A stretch of DNA of 64,000 nucleotides from Neckera pumila (taxonomy: Eukaryota > Streptophyta > Bryopsida > Hypnales > Neckeraceae), in contig OZ018413.1 of NCBI GenBank assembly GCA_963969595.1, positions 11,398,211 through 11,462,210 on the forward strand, in the 5' to 3' direction. Position 1 is the stretch's first letter; every line of letters begins with the position of its first letter. The notes beneath the pieces were generated by a model. That model had not been told where the DNA came from and made no database searches. It saw only the letters and a list, made by a program, of their open reading frames with translations. Positions 46,554-59,500 of this stretch are shown here, in pieces. The translations under genes were made by a program, and so were the position numbers.

Positions 46554-47107
46554 CATTAGATGACATTTGAGGCCTTTAAGAAATTGCAAGTTATCCTGCA
46601 TTCCCAGCTGGCGGGAACACAAGATAATTGCTGGCTGATGTGGCCAAAAGCGTGCCACATCATTTTCAAAAAAAACAAAAAACAAAAACTTGAAAATTAT
46701 ATTTTTTATTTTTTATTTTTTATTTTTTTTGACAACCCGTAGCCCCGTACTAGCTATTTGCAAAATCTGGCCAGCATTGGGAACAGGCATTAGAGGACAT
46801 TTGAGGCCTCTAGAAGACCGTTTCAGGCTCATTCCCAATGCTGGCCAGATTCTGTGAACAGCTGATACGGACTATCAGATTAAAAAAAAAAAAAAAAAAA
46901 AATGCCCAAACTATCATTCTAAGCAAAAAATAAATTCTTTTTTTTTTCCACCAAAAATGACATGGCACGGTGTTGACCACATCAGCCAGTTGGTTCCTCT
47001 GCGTTCCCACAGTCTGAGAATGTAGGGAAACTTGCAGTCTTCTAGAGGCCTCAAATGTCCCCTAATGCCTGAAACGGGCCTCCAATGTCCTCCAATGTCA
47101 TCTAATG
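46554..47107. mobile_element. Foldback element with long inverted arms
   Basis: The left arm begins CATTAGATGACATTTGAGG and the right arm ends AATGTCATCTAATG; the complementarity continues for over 100 bases (GGCTGATGTGG on the left, CCACATCAGCC on the right). A second, inner palindrome of about 95 bases centres near 46810 (AATCTGGCCAGCATTGGGAA and its inverse). The superfamily is unclear; no target duplication is evident. Confidence 0.7.
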
Positions 47108-47329
47108 CATATGATGATGGATAGAATAGTTCAATCCTTTTCACACAGGTTTGATACTTGGACGTCCCATTCTTTTCAACCTCTTTGAAATACAATTGGT
47201 ACCATTTCTCTCGGGTAAATTTATTGGTCCGTATTGGACATATTTGGTGGTACATAGTGCAACTTTTTGTGTCGGCTCTCTGAGAATTTTATATTTCTTA
47301 TTTATGGATGAAATAACTCTAATGGCATC

Positions 47330-48673
47330 TATTGAAAATTAATGCTATTCCATTTTTTAACGTATTTTTGTCCCATTACATGAGAAGGTTGTAAATCTTT
47401 GTTTGGATAAGTAATAGTTAGTTTTTTATTTTTAATTTCTACACTTTTTTGAGTAGTCTCACTTGTTTTATTACTTTTCTTATGAAATTTGTTTAATTGT
47501 ATGGTAGAATGTGCGTAATTTATTTTAATAATTGGTTTTTCTATATTTTGATCATAACGTTTCACTCTTTGGACCTCTATACAAATTTCCACTCTACCAG
47601 AATTTATTAATTTCATTGTCCCATTAGGATAGATTGTTTTCACCGTGGCAGGTTCTACCCATTTATCTTTGGTTTCATTTTCCATAATCTTTAACCATCA
47701 TACTTGTTGGCCTTCTTGGTATTGGTTGATATTTCTTATGGCAAAAATTTGTTGTAATATTTCTCCGAGTTGATTTGATTGATGATGTTTTTGGATCCTT
47801 ATTTATTTTCTTAAGACACGTTTGTTCCCTATATAGGGTGTGGCAATATGTGCAAGACTTTTGTTCTGCCATTGGTTTCTTGTCCAATTCTTCTGCACCT
47901 TCTTGGATCTGGTTTTTCAAATTGGTCTTTGTTTGATTTTTTAAGTCTAGGATTGGTTCCTTTTTGTTATTGTCTCGTACCATAGATAGGAAAACCCCTG
48001 GAATATGTTTGATTATTCCTTCATCAATGGCAATTGGTTGTAATTTATTGACATTCACTTGGATGGACAGCCCCCTGGTTTCATATAAGTCCACTATCCC
48101 ATTAGCATAAACGGTTTTAATTTTGTAAGGCCCAAATCATTTGTTTACAAACTTTCCTTTCTTTCTCTTAGTAGTGAATTTTAACCATAGAAAATTTTGT
48201 CCCATATGGTAATGATTTGTTGGCTCTGGTAAGTAGGGCCCAACGTTTTGCAATCTTTGCCAGGTATTTGGAGTATGCTTTTGTTTTTTGGTGGTTATAT
48301 TTGGAGGTTGAGAGTTGGAACACTCCCCCCACTTGTACGTGTTCCCAACTGGATGCTGGTTCTTTTTACTTTCTTGGTTGTGTATTTGATTTAGGTTGTT
48401 GGGATTGTCGTGGCGGGAATTCCTCATTATTTGTATTCTTGTTATGTGATCTTCAGCTTCAATTTGTTGCAAATTCATCTCTTGTAGTTAATGTAAGCGG
48501 TGTTCCATCATTGCATATATTGATAGAACCTCGAGATATCTTTGTGTTTGAATTTCCAAGTATTTGATGGGAAGGAACGCCTCAGTTCCAAATACTAATA
48601 CCATTGGTAATACTAATAGCATTGGTCTATAATAGCGTTGGTAACAGCCGGTTTGGCTATTATGAAAGTACAA
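47330..48673 (-). pseudogene. Ty3/gypsy-like integrase C-terminal remnant
   Basis: Minus-strand frames in succession at 48673-48488, 48478-48137, 48094-47675 and 47685-47329 read as one decayed protein. The segment LVFGTEAFLPIKYLEIQTQR matches the end of a Ty3-type integrase core, followed by a helical region and a GPY/F module (FGPYKIKTVYANGIVDLYE). An in-frame TGA replaces the expected Trp just before FGPY. A second module of the same kind (TVKTIYPNGTMKL) follows, so this part is duplicated. No reverse transcriptase, RNase H, protease or LTR could be identified in the window. Confidence 0.65.
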
Positions 48674-48689
48674 ATTTTCAATGTAATAA

Positions 48690-49420
48690 AACTAAAGCTA
48701 AAGTCAATAACAATTGATAATCTGAATAAAAAAATCAATAATCTAAAACCAAATATGATAATTTGAATCAACTATAATCTCAATAAAAAGTCAATAATCT
48801 AAAACTAAAGACAATAATCTGAATAGACAATCAACAATAATTATCTAAAGTTGACAATAATTGACAATAATCTAAAATCAATAATAATCAACAATAATCT
48901 AAAATCAATAATAATGAATGGTAATTTAAAGTTGGTAATTGATGATAACCTAAAGTTGATAGTCAGCGACAATATAAAATCAACGATATTCAATAATAAT
49001 TCAAAGTCAATAATCAACAATAATCTATATATAATAATTGACAATAATCTAAATCTAAAAATTGACAATAATCTAAATCTAATCTTTGACAATAATCTAA
49101 ATCTAATCTTTGACAATAATCTAAAGTCAACGATAATTGTTGATAATTTAAATTTGATAACTAATGATAATTTGAAATTGATAATCTAAAGTCGATATTC
49201 TCAATTTTAAGTTGATAATTTACAGTCAATAATCTAAAGTTGAAAAAAACAAAAGTTGATAATTTAAGACAAAAGTTTTAGTTAATAATGTAAAAATAGA
49301 GTTTAAAATAGTCCATAATCTAAAAATGAAGTCGACAATAGATAGTAACAAGTGAGTCAATAATAAACATTGATAATAATTGACTCAAGTCAAAGTCACT
49401 AAAAAAATGATTTAATATAG
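48690..49420. repeat. Degenerate tandem repeat open on both strands
   Basis: Short units such as GACAATAATCTAAATCTAAT and AATCAATAATAATCTAAAGT recur with varying spacing of about 18-24 bases over some 700 bases. One plus frame (48851-49189, 112 codons) and one minus frame (48841-49116, 91 codons) are open and read as repeats (DNNLNL and RFRLLS). Low complexity rather than selection is the likelier cause. Confidence 0.8.
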
Positions 49421-49467
49421 ATCAAGGTTGTTGATAACACAATTAAGAAACAAAAAAATAAAATAAA

Positions 49468-50350
49468 AAAATATGACAAGGATGAAAATGAATTCAAAGA
49501 TCCTTTTTGGATTCATTCTAATTTTATAGAGAATTGGAAACAACATTGTTTACACAAAAACATAATAAGTACCGCAAATGAATTTTTACTAGTTCCAGAT
49601 GGAGAATTATTCTTAAAGGATAGAAATTCTCATCATAATAGTTTCAATAACACATATATTTTTCTTTACTCTTTATACCTTGGTTATTAGAAAATAAACA
49701 ATTTATAAAAGTACATTGGTATTAGTAGACACTTATTACAAAATTATCTTTACAGAGCAAAAAATAGAAAAGATTAAAAAAGAAGACATTATTTATCATT
49801 CAATCATGGATATGGTTCACATGGTGGCTCTAATGTATATAGTAATGTGATATGACAAATGAATCACATTCCAAAGAATATTTGTGGAGGCCCAAGGTGA
49901 TTTGATTGCAAAAACATAAGGAAGCATATGTTTAAATTTGGTAATTCTATCAATACGTTTTTCTGGATCAATTTGTATAGCTAAAATTTATTGCTATTGA
50001 AGAAAATGTCCATTCAACAAATGTTACATTCAATGCACATTTCTAAAAATTCAAAGATTCAACTATATATTGATGCAAATGATAAGGAAACATCTATCAT
50101 AACATGGTTCAATTATGGCAACATTGAAGGAGGCGATTTTGTTGTACACCAAATGTGGTGCAAGTTTTCACATCCAGTGGTCTAAGACTTTTTATTAGAT
50201 TAAAAATTTTAGTTCATAGAACCTTGCAGTTCAATTATTTAGGAGTAGAGATGCATTCAAATTTTAAATTAGATGTAGCACTAGTTAATAAAAAAAAGAA
50301 TTTGCAATAGGTTAGTTAATCAAAAAATAGAAGGACAATCATTGACATTT
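49468..50350 (+). pseudogene. Decayed coding sequence of unknown family
   Basis: The plus strand at 49468-49690 is open for over 70 codons with protein-like composition (FWIHSNFIENWKQHC; NEFLLVPDGELFL) but no ATG. A second piece at 49991-50185 reads FNYGNIEGGDFVVHQMWCKF, after which related-looking codons continue through stops to about 50310. The GNIEGGDFVV pattern is faintly like the Gly-Gly strand of 2-oxoglutarate-dependent dioxygenases, preceded by YIDAND where an HxD would be expected. That assignment is weak. Confidence 0.3.
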
Positions 50351-51792
50351 TATAAAGATTATTGATCCTCCATAACTTCTAAATTTGACAAAAATTTCTA
50401 AAATTATTATCCTTAAATGTATGTTGTATACATTTGCACTTTGTATTTGTATAAAAGTCTTATCAAAGTCAACATTAATTATTTTTTCATGTCATATGGA
50501 TCATTACACCTATTATTCTCTTTAATATGATATGCACTAATGCCTTTAACCTTAGTAAAAATAATTAGTTTGTATAAAGTTTATAACCTTAAATAAATAG
50601 TTAGTTCTATTGCACAAACAACCAATAAGTTGGCAATGAGTAGGTGGGATTTCTTTGAGTTGCTTGAAAATTTGTATGATGTAGATGCACATCTTGTTGA
50701 CTCCATGTAAGAAATCTACATATTATTTTTTTATTTTTTTTCAAAAATCTTTTTTATTATTTAGTAAACCAAATTTTATGTAGAAATTTGGCTAAAGTTA
50801 GCAATAATAAAATACTATTGTCATCCTTGCATTTGTATCATTTTGGATATATGTTGTAATTTAAGATTTTCACTATTCAACAAAAATCTAGGACCACCAA
50901 TATAGGGGATTTTAAATAGGAAAGGTGAAATAGTCTATTGTCATGTGACTAAAGTCACTTTTCAAATAGATTTAAAGTTTAGAATAATATGTATGTGATT
51001 TTAGGTTATATTACACTTACACTCTTATTTCTAAGTTTTATTTAGTTTTTGTCCATTATCAATGCTATTGATTGGATGGCTGATGTCCTAGTTCTGACTA
51101 GTATTTCATTGGTTTAAACCAATTATTTTACATAGTAGTTCAAGTCTGATCAATTTGTCATGAAGATGTGCACTATCACCTAATCAAAGTGCCAAGATAA
51201 TATTTAAAATAATATACACATAAATTCCTTCATTATTTTTTTTTAATATTTAGGTCAGTTATATCTAGTCATTGCTTCTTTTTTTGAGTCTATCTATGTT
51301 GCATTTAAAATCAATGCCTAAATTTTCTATAATTGCATCAATTATATCTTTCGTGCAAATGTATGAAGTTTGGATTTTATAACAACAATTATCTTTATTC
51401 CTTTTTAGCTTTGAATTCCAGTCTTAAGTCAAATTGTCTAATACATTTAAAGTGTTGTAGTTAGAATTTTTTGATAGAAAATCTCCATTTATGTATTTTA
51501 AAGAAATACAGGTTTTTGTTCTAAAATACAAGTATAGATTGGAAAAAGACTATAAAAAAGACTTAAGTATTAAAAAGATTAGGGATATTATGAAACATCA
51601 TAAATAAAATAAAATAATTAATAATTAATGATAATAATTACTAATTATTATAATTATAATAATAATAAATGGATAATCACTATACCCCTTGGAGAGATTT
51701 GTGATTGTTTCACAGAAGACTATAAATAGCTGGAATTTTTTTTTAAAAGTCGGCATTTAGAGAATGCTCATATATAAGTTGGTATTTTATAC

Positions 51793-51847
<55 letters not shown>

Positions 51848-54800
51848 TTCTTGCAATATTATGAGTCAAGCTTTGTCTTCTTTGTGAGTACATTGCTTGT
51901 ATGCAAATTTTCTTGTTGATTATTGTAAGGGTATACAACCACAATTGTGGTGGTGTCAAAAATGGTGAGAGTTTTGTACAAAGTTGTTGTAGATGTGTGC
52001 TGTGAGTGAGTGCCAGAGAATGGCATTCTAGTATTGCAATTGCAGAAATTGTTGCCAATGCTGTGGAAGTTTGTTGTTGAAACTTTGCAATTGTTTTGAG
52101 TAGTAGAGAGCAAAAGAACACCGCAAAGAGAGGCTAGAAGAAACTAAGCATTGTGATTGTGAGCATAAGCAAGAATAATCAAGTGACTTGTGTGAGCGAG
52201 ATTGATTGGAAGACTACATGAGGAGAGACTAATTGGTACCATTGGACTAAATCTATCTAGGAAATAAGAGATTGGAGGATTGAGAGTTCAAGATGGACCA
52301 ACATATAATTTTGCTGCAATCAAGACTTATACACGTTCTAAGTTTGAAGGTTTGCTGGAAAAGATTCTTGTAATTCAACTTGGTGCTTGTTGATTGGATC
52401 CAATGATGGTGATTGCAAACACCAATTTTTAGGATTTTTGTGGGTATCATTATTTTGGTATGAAATAGGTTTGTATTTGAATTTTTTTTGAAAAATTTGT
52501 GCAATGTACATTGTAGCCAAAACGTTGTCTACTAACAATTTAAAGTGGTAATTCCATAGGAACAACCATAAACAATTACAAGTGTCAAAGAGATACTAAT
52601 GAGGAGATTTTAAGTATAAATAGTTGGAGTTTTTTCTTTATAGAGAGTTTAAACGGATGAACATCTTCTATGAACATCTTCTATACACATTTTTATGAAT
52701 ACTTCTATGTGTATATTTCCACAATTCAATTTAGGTGATTATAAATTATATTGTGATGTATTAAATGTGCTTTTGTACAAATTTGTCACCAATGAATTAT
52801 AAATGTGATGTTTGTGTTTTAAACTAGTTTGGTGGAAGTGCATACAATTTAATATCTTTGTATTTGAGTCTTAATATGTGATGGAATTGGTGAGATTTAA
52901 ACCAAAGAATTTGAGATAGCGTGACTATAAATTAATATGAGACAATGGAATACCTATTAGCCATAATGTATGGAGTGAATTGTGTATGAGTTATGCATTG
53001 TAATCATTTATTTTCATTCCATTTTATTATGAGCATCAAATGTGTGATTAAAATCAGAACTTATTATTGACTACTGCCATGGTCCATAAGAATTTTGATC
53101 ATTTGATGAATAAACTTGTCTATATAGCTAATTAAGGACTATGGCCAGACATATGTTTGTACTAAAAGTAAGAATGTTGCGAGTATTCTTAAAGATTAAA
53201 ATTTGATAATGATTATCATTTAGTCATGATTTGAAATTCTATTATTTTATGATTTGGATTTACAAGTAAAAATGTATAAGAGCAAATCATCATTGAAAGT
53301 TATTAAAACTGATAGATTGATGTTTATTTAATACGATGATAGATGTAATTGAGTCAGGTGAGGCCCTATGAAATTAATTAAAGAATGAAATATAAGAGAA
53401 AAGTCTATGAAAATTGAATACGAAATTTAAAATTATGGCTTGACAATTGATTTAAAAGCAATTATATAATAATTGACTATTATTATGAATGATGTGCATT
53501 GAGAGAATCCTAGTTTAATATCCAATAGTATTTTGTATTTTAGTTATAGTATAAGTCATTTGCATGGGATTGCATTCATAGTCTATTAATTGATGGACAT
53601 ACTTACAAATTTTTATGAGTCGTTCATGAATATTTTAGTACTACATTTTTTCATAAGTCCATTGAGTATATCTTTTTCTAAATAAAAGAACATTTCCCTA
53701 TGTGTGAACTTAGTTTTTGAAAACTCTACCTAACTTGAGTCTTCTTCTAAAAGAAACCATTTTCTTATATCATTTTTTTGATTGTTTGATTGTTATTTTC
53801 TGTACTACAATGATAAATGCTAGGGCCGGTGCAAAGATTGTTGGGGGTGTACTTGAATTTTAGGCTTGTACTACCAAACAAGTTCAATGCGCACTTAGAT
53901 TTGGTACATGTCCCTGTGCATTTGGTTTAATAGAGATTTTCTAGTATGAAAATAAGTTCATGTGTCCACCTTGTCTATATTTATTAGGAATCATGATACC
54001 CTTGCATTTTGTATCATACCTCAATGTTGAGTTTGTTTAGGGTTCTCTCTCTGATTGGAGGTTTGCGTGATTGAGTTTTAGTCATTTGAGAAGAAGATCG
54101 AGAAACAAAACGCCAACAAAGAGGCCAAGAGCAATGAATTGGTTAAGGCTTTAGAGTCTTCAACCTAACTTATAATTTGTGTGGAAGTCTCACTACTAAA
54201 AGATGGGGTGTTTTAAGAGCGTTTTTATGTAAAAAATGGCTTATTTAAAGTGCAAGACTTTTAAGTAATTTGTACTTAAAATGTTGTGTCTAGGACGCGC
54301 TTGAAAGGACAATATTGAAAGTCCTCGACGTGACTTTAATTATATTCTACCATGTCTTTTAATTTGACCACTCCTAAAAAAAAAGTAATATAAAGTCCTT
54401 TCAATTCCCATGTTTTTCAAAGTGCTAACACTTGTTGAGAACTGAATGACTACTCTCTTATTTCATAATTCTTATCGACACTGATTTCTTCCAATAGGCA
54501 ATCTGAATGTGCTAGAATCAATAAAAAAGCGTTCCATTCAAGTGGACAGCTTCAAGAAATCATGACAATTGCCAGTCATCCATTGCATGCATTGCTTTTA
54601 TTTTATTTTTAAATTATTGAAATTGCAAGCCGTGAGCTGTCCAATTGAAATACTTGATGTACAAAGAGTAAGGAAATTAAAAAAACTTTATTCAAATCCA
54701 CTCTCTACACACGTGCGCTATATTGGAGCAACGACTGCATTTTATTCTTCACAGCATAACCTACGGGTTTTTTTCTCCACATGTCACACACTGACGTCTT

Positions 54801-55683
54801 CAAAGTGGAATGTATATTCCCATTCTTTGAGCTTGGCATTGTTCCGATCGGCCCCGCCTTTGAACGTCAAGTGCCTCCATTTGGGAATTTGTTTCCTCCT
54901 CTCAAAATTAATTTCTACACACTAGCTTCCAGTACAGGCACATGATTTCTACCAGACTAGAAGCATGCACTTTTATATAGGTCCCTCCTATCATATTTAT
55001 ACATACTGAGTCGTTCTACTTACACTTGCCTGACCATAAAGAAAACTAGAGATATAACTGATGTCCATGTCGCACCCTGTTTACGTCCATAGTGACTTTC
55101 TTCTGTCGTCACATGTGCACAAGATTAGTAGGCCACAAAACAATATGGCCCTCTGCCTCCTTCAAAGACTTGTGCTTACCTTAGTCTTTCCACCCTGATG
55201 GGAAAGGGCATGCTTCAAATGCTCCTATAGCTGTGCAAGAACTCACTTGAATGCTGCACCAACCCTGTGGGATAATTTTTTGAGCAAACTTGGAACCTTC
55301 ATGGCCTATGAGCACGCCCTTTTCTATATCTTCTGTTCTTCCTCATATGATAGCAGCCATGCAAATCACATCTCCACATTCAATCTGCTCACCACACATT
55401 AAACAAAGTCAGTGTCTTGCACTATAATTTTTCAAATAAATACTTCTCACCAAAATAAAAATGCCTGCAGTGTCTGACTTTATCAACAAGGATTATGGAG
55501 CACGAACCCCAGTTTCCTTGGACAAGTGGAAATTCCATCGCATGAGATTCTTGTTGTTTTCTTGAAGTCAGTATTTTTCCCTTTCAAAGACAAATGGATG
55601 GCAAAAAAACACAAAAAAAATGCATGGCCGGCAGTTTATATTCATGGACACTGCTCAGTCTTATTCATAGACACTACTCAGTC
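50351..55683. other. Long AT-rich spacer
   Basis: No gene is recognised. Landmarks are the TAT microsatellite (51790-51846), AT-only sequence at 51590-51670, and a less AT-rich stretch at 51850-52560 that could be an LTR or leader of a lost retroelement but has no matching second copy. A block starting CACTACTAAAAG near 54190 resembles a CACTA terminus without a partner. The 118-codon plus frame at 54569-54925 has no motif. Confidence 0.45.
51790..51846. repeat. (TAT)n microsatellite
   Basis: About eighteen uninterrupted ATT/TAT triplets. Confidence 0.95.
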
Positions 55684-56545
55684 TTATTCATAATCACATG
55701 GGTATTCAACCTCCACTTCTTTCATATTGGATTGTCGCTCTTGCAAACATGTCGCTACAGCACTATGACCTACGGCTAAAGACGCCTGATTGCAGGCCAC
55801 ATGAGCTAAATCTCCCAATATCACTTGTTCCTTTGCTTTTGGCGTCAATATCTTAGTGCACTTTTTTCCGCCATGAACAGGAGATGGCGCCACATTTTCC
55901 CTCATTGCCTCTGTAATTGCCACTATCCACAGCAACGTGTATAAGTCTTAAATTATAATATATGTGTTTCAAATTCAATTAATACCTTCCTTCCATATGT
56001 AAATTATATAATAAATTTTCATGAACAGTACCTTTGCGCACTGTATTTTTTATGCCTTTTTCTCCATCACATGAAGAGCCACGTTGGTGAATGCATTGGG
56101 GGGAAGGACTTCGCATTTGCATAGTCATTAGGTAATCATCAACGTCAAAAATTCAGAAAGGCCTCACAATGGACACTCAATTTTGTCCTCAACAATTTCT
56201 AATATGGATTATAACATTAAAAAGAGATCCATACCATTATTTTATCTTTAATCACGTCCATGAGTTAGCTGGCCACACTAACGCTAATGAATTCATTCTG
56301 CAACACATTTCCATATCATGGAAACAATTTTGCCATCATATACTACAATACAATATGCATTCCATGCTACTTACTGTAGCCTTTCTTCTATGACATGTGG
56401 CACAAATTTTAAGAGATGTCGCCCATACCTTCTTCGAACTCTCCAGCCACTTCAGTTGAGTTTTCAGAGTTTGTATTTGAGTGTCTACTTCTTCTTCCTC
56501 CAACGCTAAAGATTTTTTAGTCAAGGGACGACTCCTTTGACTCAT
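55684..56545 (-). CDS. Candidate small gene, incomplete model
   Basis: A first exon at 56545-56429 encodes 39 residues with a coiled-coil look (LEEEEVDTQIQTLKTQLKWL) and ends in a good donor (AAG, GTATGG). The last exon at 55910-55684 (acceptor TTACAG, 74 residues and stop) joins in frame to a piece ending at 56032 (SPSPQCIHQRGSSCDGEKG; donor GTACTG). I cannot find an acceptor that joins the first exon to that middle piece without a stop, so the model is broken or an exon is missing. No family is recognised. It may be a real small gene, a pseudogene or chance. Confidence 0.3.
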
Positions 56546-59500
56546 CTTGAAGCTCTCTTGCTCACTCCCCTGCCTAATATGTCCATGGTTAGAAATGAAT
56601 ACAATACTTGATGACGAAACTGGACACTTCAAATGACTACTCTCAAATTCACAACTTTAATATGTCAAATTCTCTACCTATATACTCTTTTTGTGAGTTC
56701 GTTACTAATAAAAGCATGTAGTGCTTCTTCTAAGTGGATGTTTGAAAATGCAGGAACCTTGTGTATATTATCTAGGAATGCAGTATGGAAAAGGATGGTG
56801 GGTGTACTTCATATCCAGTCATCTGCAAGGTACATACAAGCTTGTTGATGCCTCTGATATGGATTGCAAGATAAGTCTATTATATTTGCGTCATTTCAGT
56901 TGATGGTTAGGATTCATGTTATCAGGGTCATTGCATATCTTTCAGTTAGAGCACTCTGAATGTGTGCGTGTGTTTTAAACTAGTGTCATTGCATTTAAGT
57001 GCCCTGGTTGTAGGGATGTCTTATGTAATCAAACATCAGCAATTGATCTTTTATATATTGTTAGTTGGTGTAGCCAAAGGCCTGTGATTGAAATATATGT
57101 ATTTGCATTACTTAAACCTTCTAGAAAAGCAGTAATTCACTTGTTAGAAATTGTGCAAGTGAAGGTTCAAGAAAACAATGACAGTCTATGACATCATGTC
57201 AATGCTAATGCAAATTTGGTGCTATAAATGTTGAAGGCACTGGTGGGATCAAAACTTCTGTAGATTTTGGTCAATAATGATCTACACCCTGAAGCAGAGG
57301 AAGGGAAGAAGGAATCATGTCATTGTTACACTCAATCGCTACTCAAAAGTACCGTCCAATGGATCAGGAGGCAAGCAATGTAATGCAATCAAAGTGTGTA
57401 AGCAGCCGTTAACTGCTTGTTCTACTTGAATGGAAGGGAAGCGATTTTGTCTTTCACAAGCAGTGATTTTGTTTCTTTAGTGTTATGTGAGTGTCTTTTA
57501 CTTTTGTATTTATTCAAATGTGCTGCATGAATTCATAAGATGTTCACATCCTTTTTTCCTAGGAGCATCTATTCTTTGGATTTGACGCATGCAGTAGCAT
57601 AATTCACCGCTACGAAAGTTGTTCAAACTTAAGCAAAGGAAAGGAAAGAAGAGGCAACTAATTGGAGGTGCATTTTTTTTATTGCAACACTTTGCTTTAG
57701 TCATGAGAGGTGTGAATTCCATTCATTGATTGTCCCTCTAAAAGATTTCGTGGCTTCTTGTCATAGCCATGCGGAGTTGCCAACGGTGGAGTTGTCAAGG
57801 CCTTTAATTTGGAGCCCGCACTATGGAAACAGAAATTTAAATAGCTTGAGAAAGTATTAGAGATAGCTTAAAAGAGTTCCTCAGGAAGCTGCACCACATT
57901 GTGGGCAGAACTCAAAAGCTACCGCTAATTATTGGGGCTTGTAGTTCTATGTGCATCTCTTCCTTGTATCAAGGGTGGTTTGACATCACTGACATAGACA
58001 GAGAAATAGAATACGATAACTGTGTATTCTATTTTTGTCATTAACTGCCATGTCACTATAAAGTACAATCAACGCATGTGCACCACATATAGTATTAAAA
58101 CATGGAGAGTTTTATTTTGTTTTCCCCTCGAAGAGAATTTGGTGACTCGCCTTCGGTTACCTTTGAATCGTTGTCCCCACTGATATTTCACTGAGCCAAT
58201 AAGTCTAAAAGCTAACAAACATTCCCGAAATAACTATTTAGGTCCTGCAATTCACGTTGATTGTACAATTCCCCACTTGGAAGCAGTAAACTCTTTGACT
58301 TGCAATTTTTAAAAAACTCTAGAAAATCATTTGCAAAGTCTTCAAGAGAACCCTTTCACTATGCACATCAAAAAGGACAAGATTTTAAGATTTGCATTGC
58401 TAATTAGCTTTGCCCCGGGTCCGGTTCGCTGAATCCTCACATCTCCTGTGACTTTCCAGCAATGTACACCGCTTTTCAGTAATTTGGTACTGAAATGCCA
58501 CTTTAAAACCACCGCATTTGGAGTACTATCTAGAGATATAGTATATTGAAAATGAGAAGCAACAATATCTTGTAGAGCTTATAGACTAAAGCTGACAAAG
58601 TTGGAAGCATTTTTTTATTAGAGTTTGTGGCAAAATTTAAATAATTACGGTTTGGTTTATGGACATATGATTCTGTTGGTAGTTTTGAAATCATACAAAA
58701 TTTATATGATGACTTGGAGATCAAATGATGATTCCTCTTCAATTTATGTGCATGGAATAGGGGCATTGTTTTGTTTTTCTCTATATATCTTTATTTACAA
58801 GACTAATTGAAACATTTTCAAATGATAGGTCTATGCAAGCCTTGATAAAGGTGGATAATTTGAAGTTCTTCATGATTGTTGTTAAGGTGTTGTAGTTGGT
58901 TCTTTTTTCCTACTTGGATCTCTAGATGGTATAGAAGCATTGGTATGATGAGTATTGATATAATGATTCCAAACTAATTAAACTTAATAGTGTAAAAATC
59001 AAGACTTTTTCATTGAGCAGAAGCACGGGCACTAGTTCAGTCAAATATAGGGCTAGTTGCACGGCCTTAGGACTTTAGTGCATGGTCATAAGTCCTATTG
59101 CACAATTATAGGTTCACAAATCATCTTTTTGTGATTTTAAGGTCAATTCTTGAGCATATTTTGTAAACTGGACTAGTGTTTGTATATCCATTACCTTAAG
59201 TTAGGTTGTTTGTTTTGTTTTGTTTGTTATGTTAAGTTCTCCTAGACCATGAGGCATCCGGTCATATTTTAGTTACCGTTGGGAAGCTCTTTGCAAGAAA
59301 AGGTGCACAAGCTTTTTTTCATGGCATTTGGACCTACAATGTGAAAGTTATTGAATTTCAAAGTTTTTATAATCATTGAATTAAACTATTTTTATTTTGA
59401 AAAAATCATAACTTTTATATCACATATCCAAACACCACAAACCAAAGCCTTTGCCCTCATTTGTGCATAGAGCTTTCTATTTGTAGCAATTTCATGGAAT

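Noticed and set aside
51850..52560. Possible solo LTR or retroelement leader
   Set aside because: No second copy, no TG...CA borders with a target duplication and no primer-binding site could be seen.
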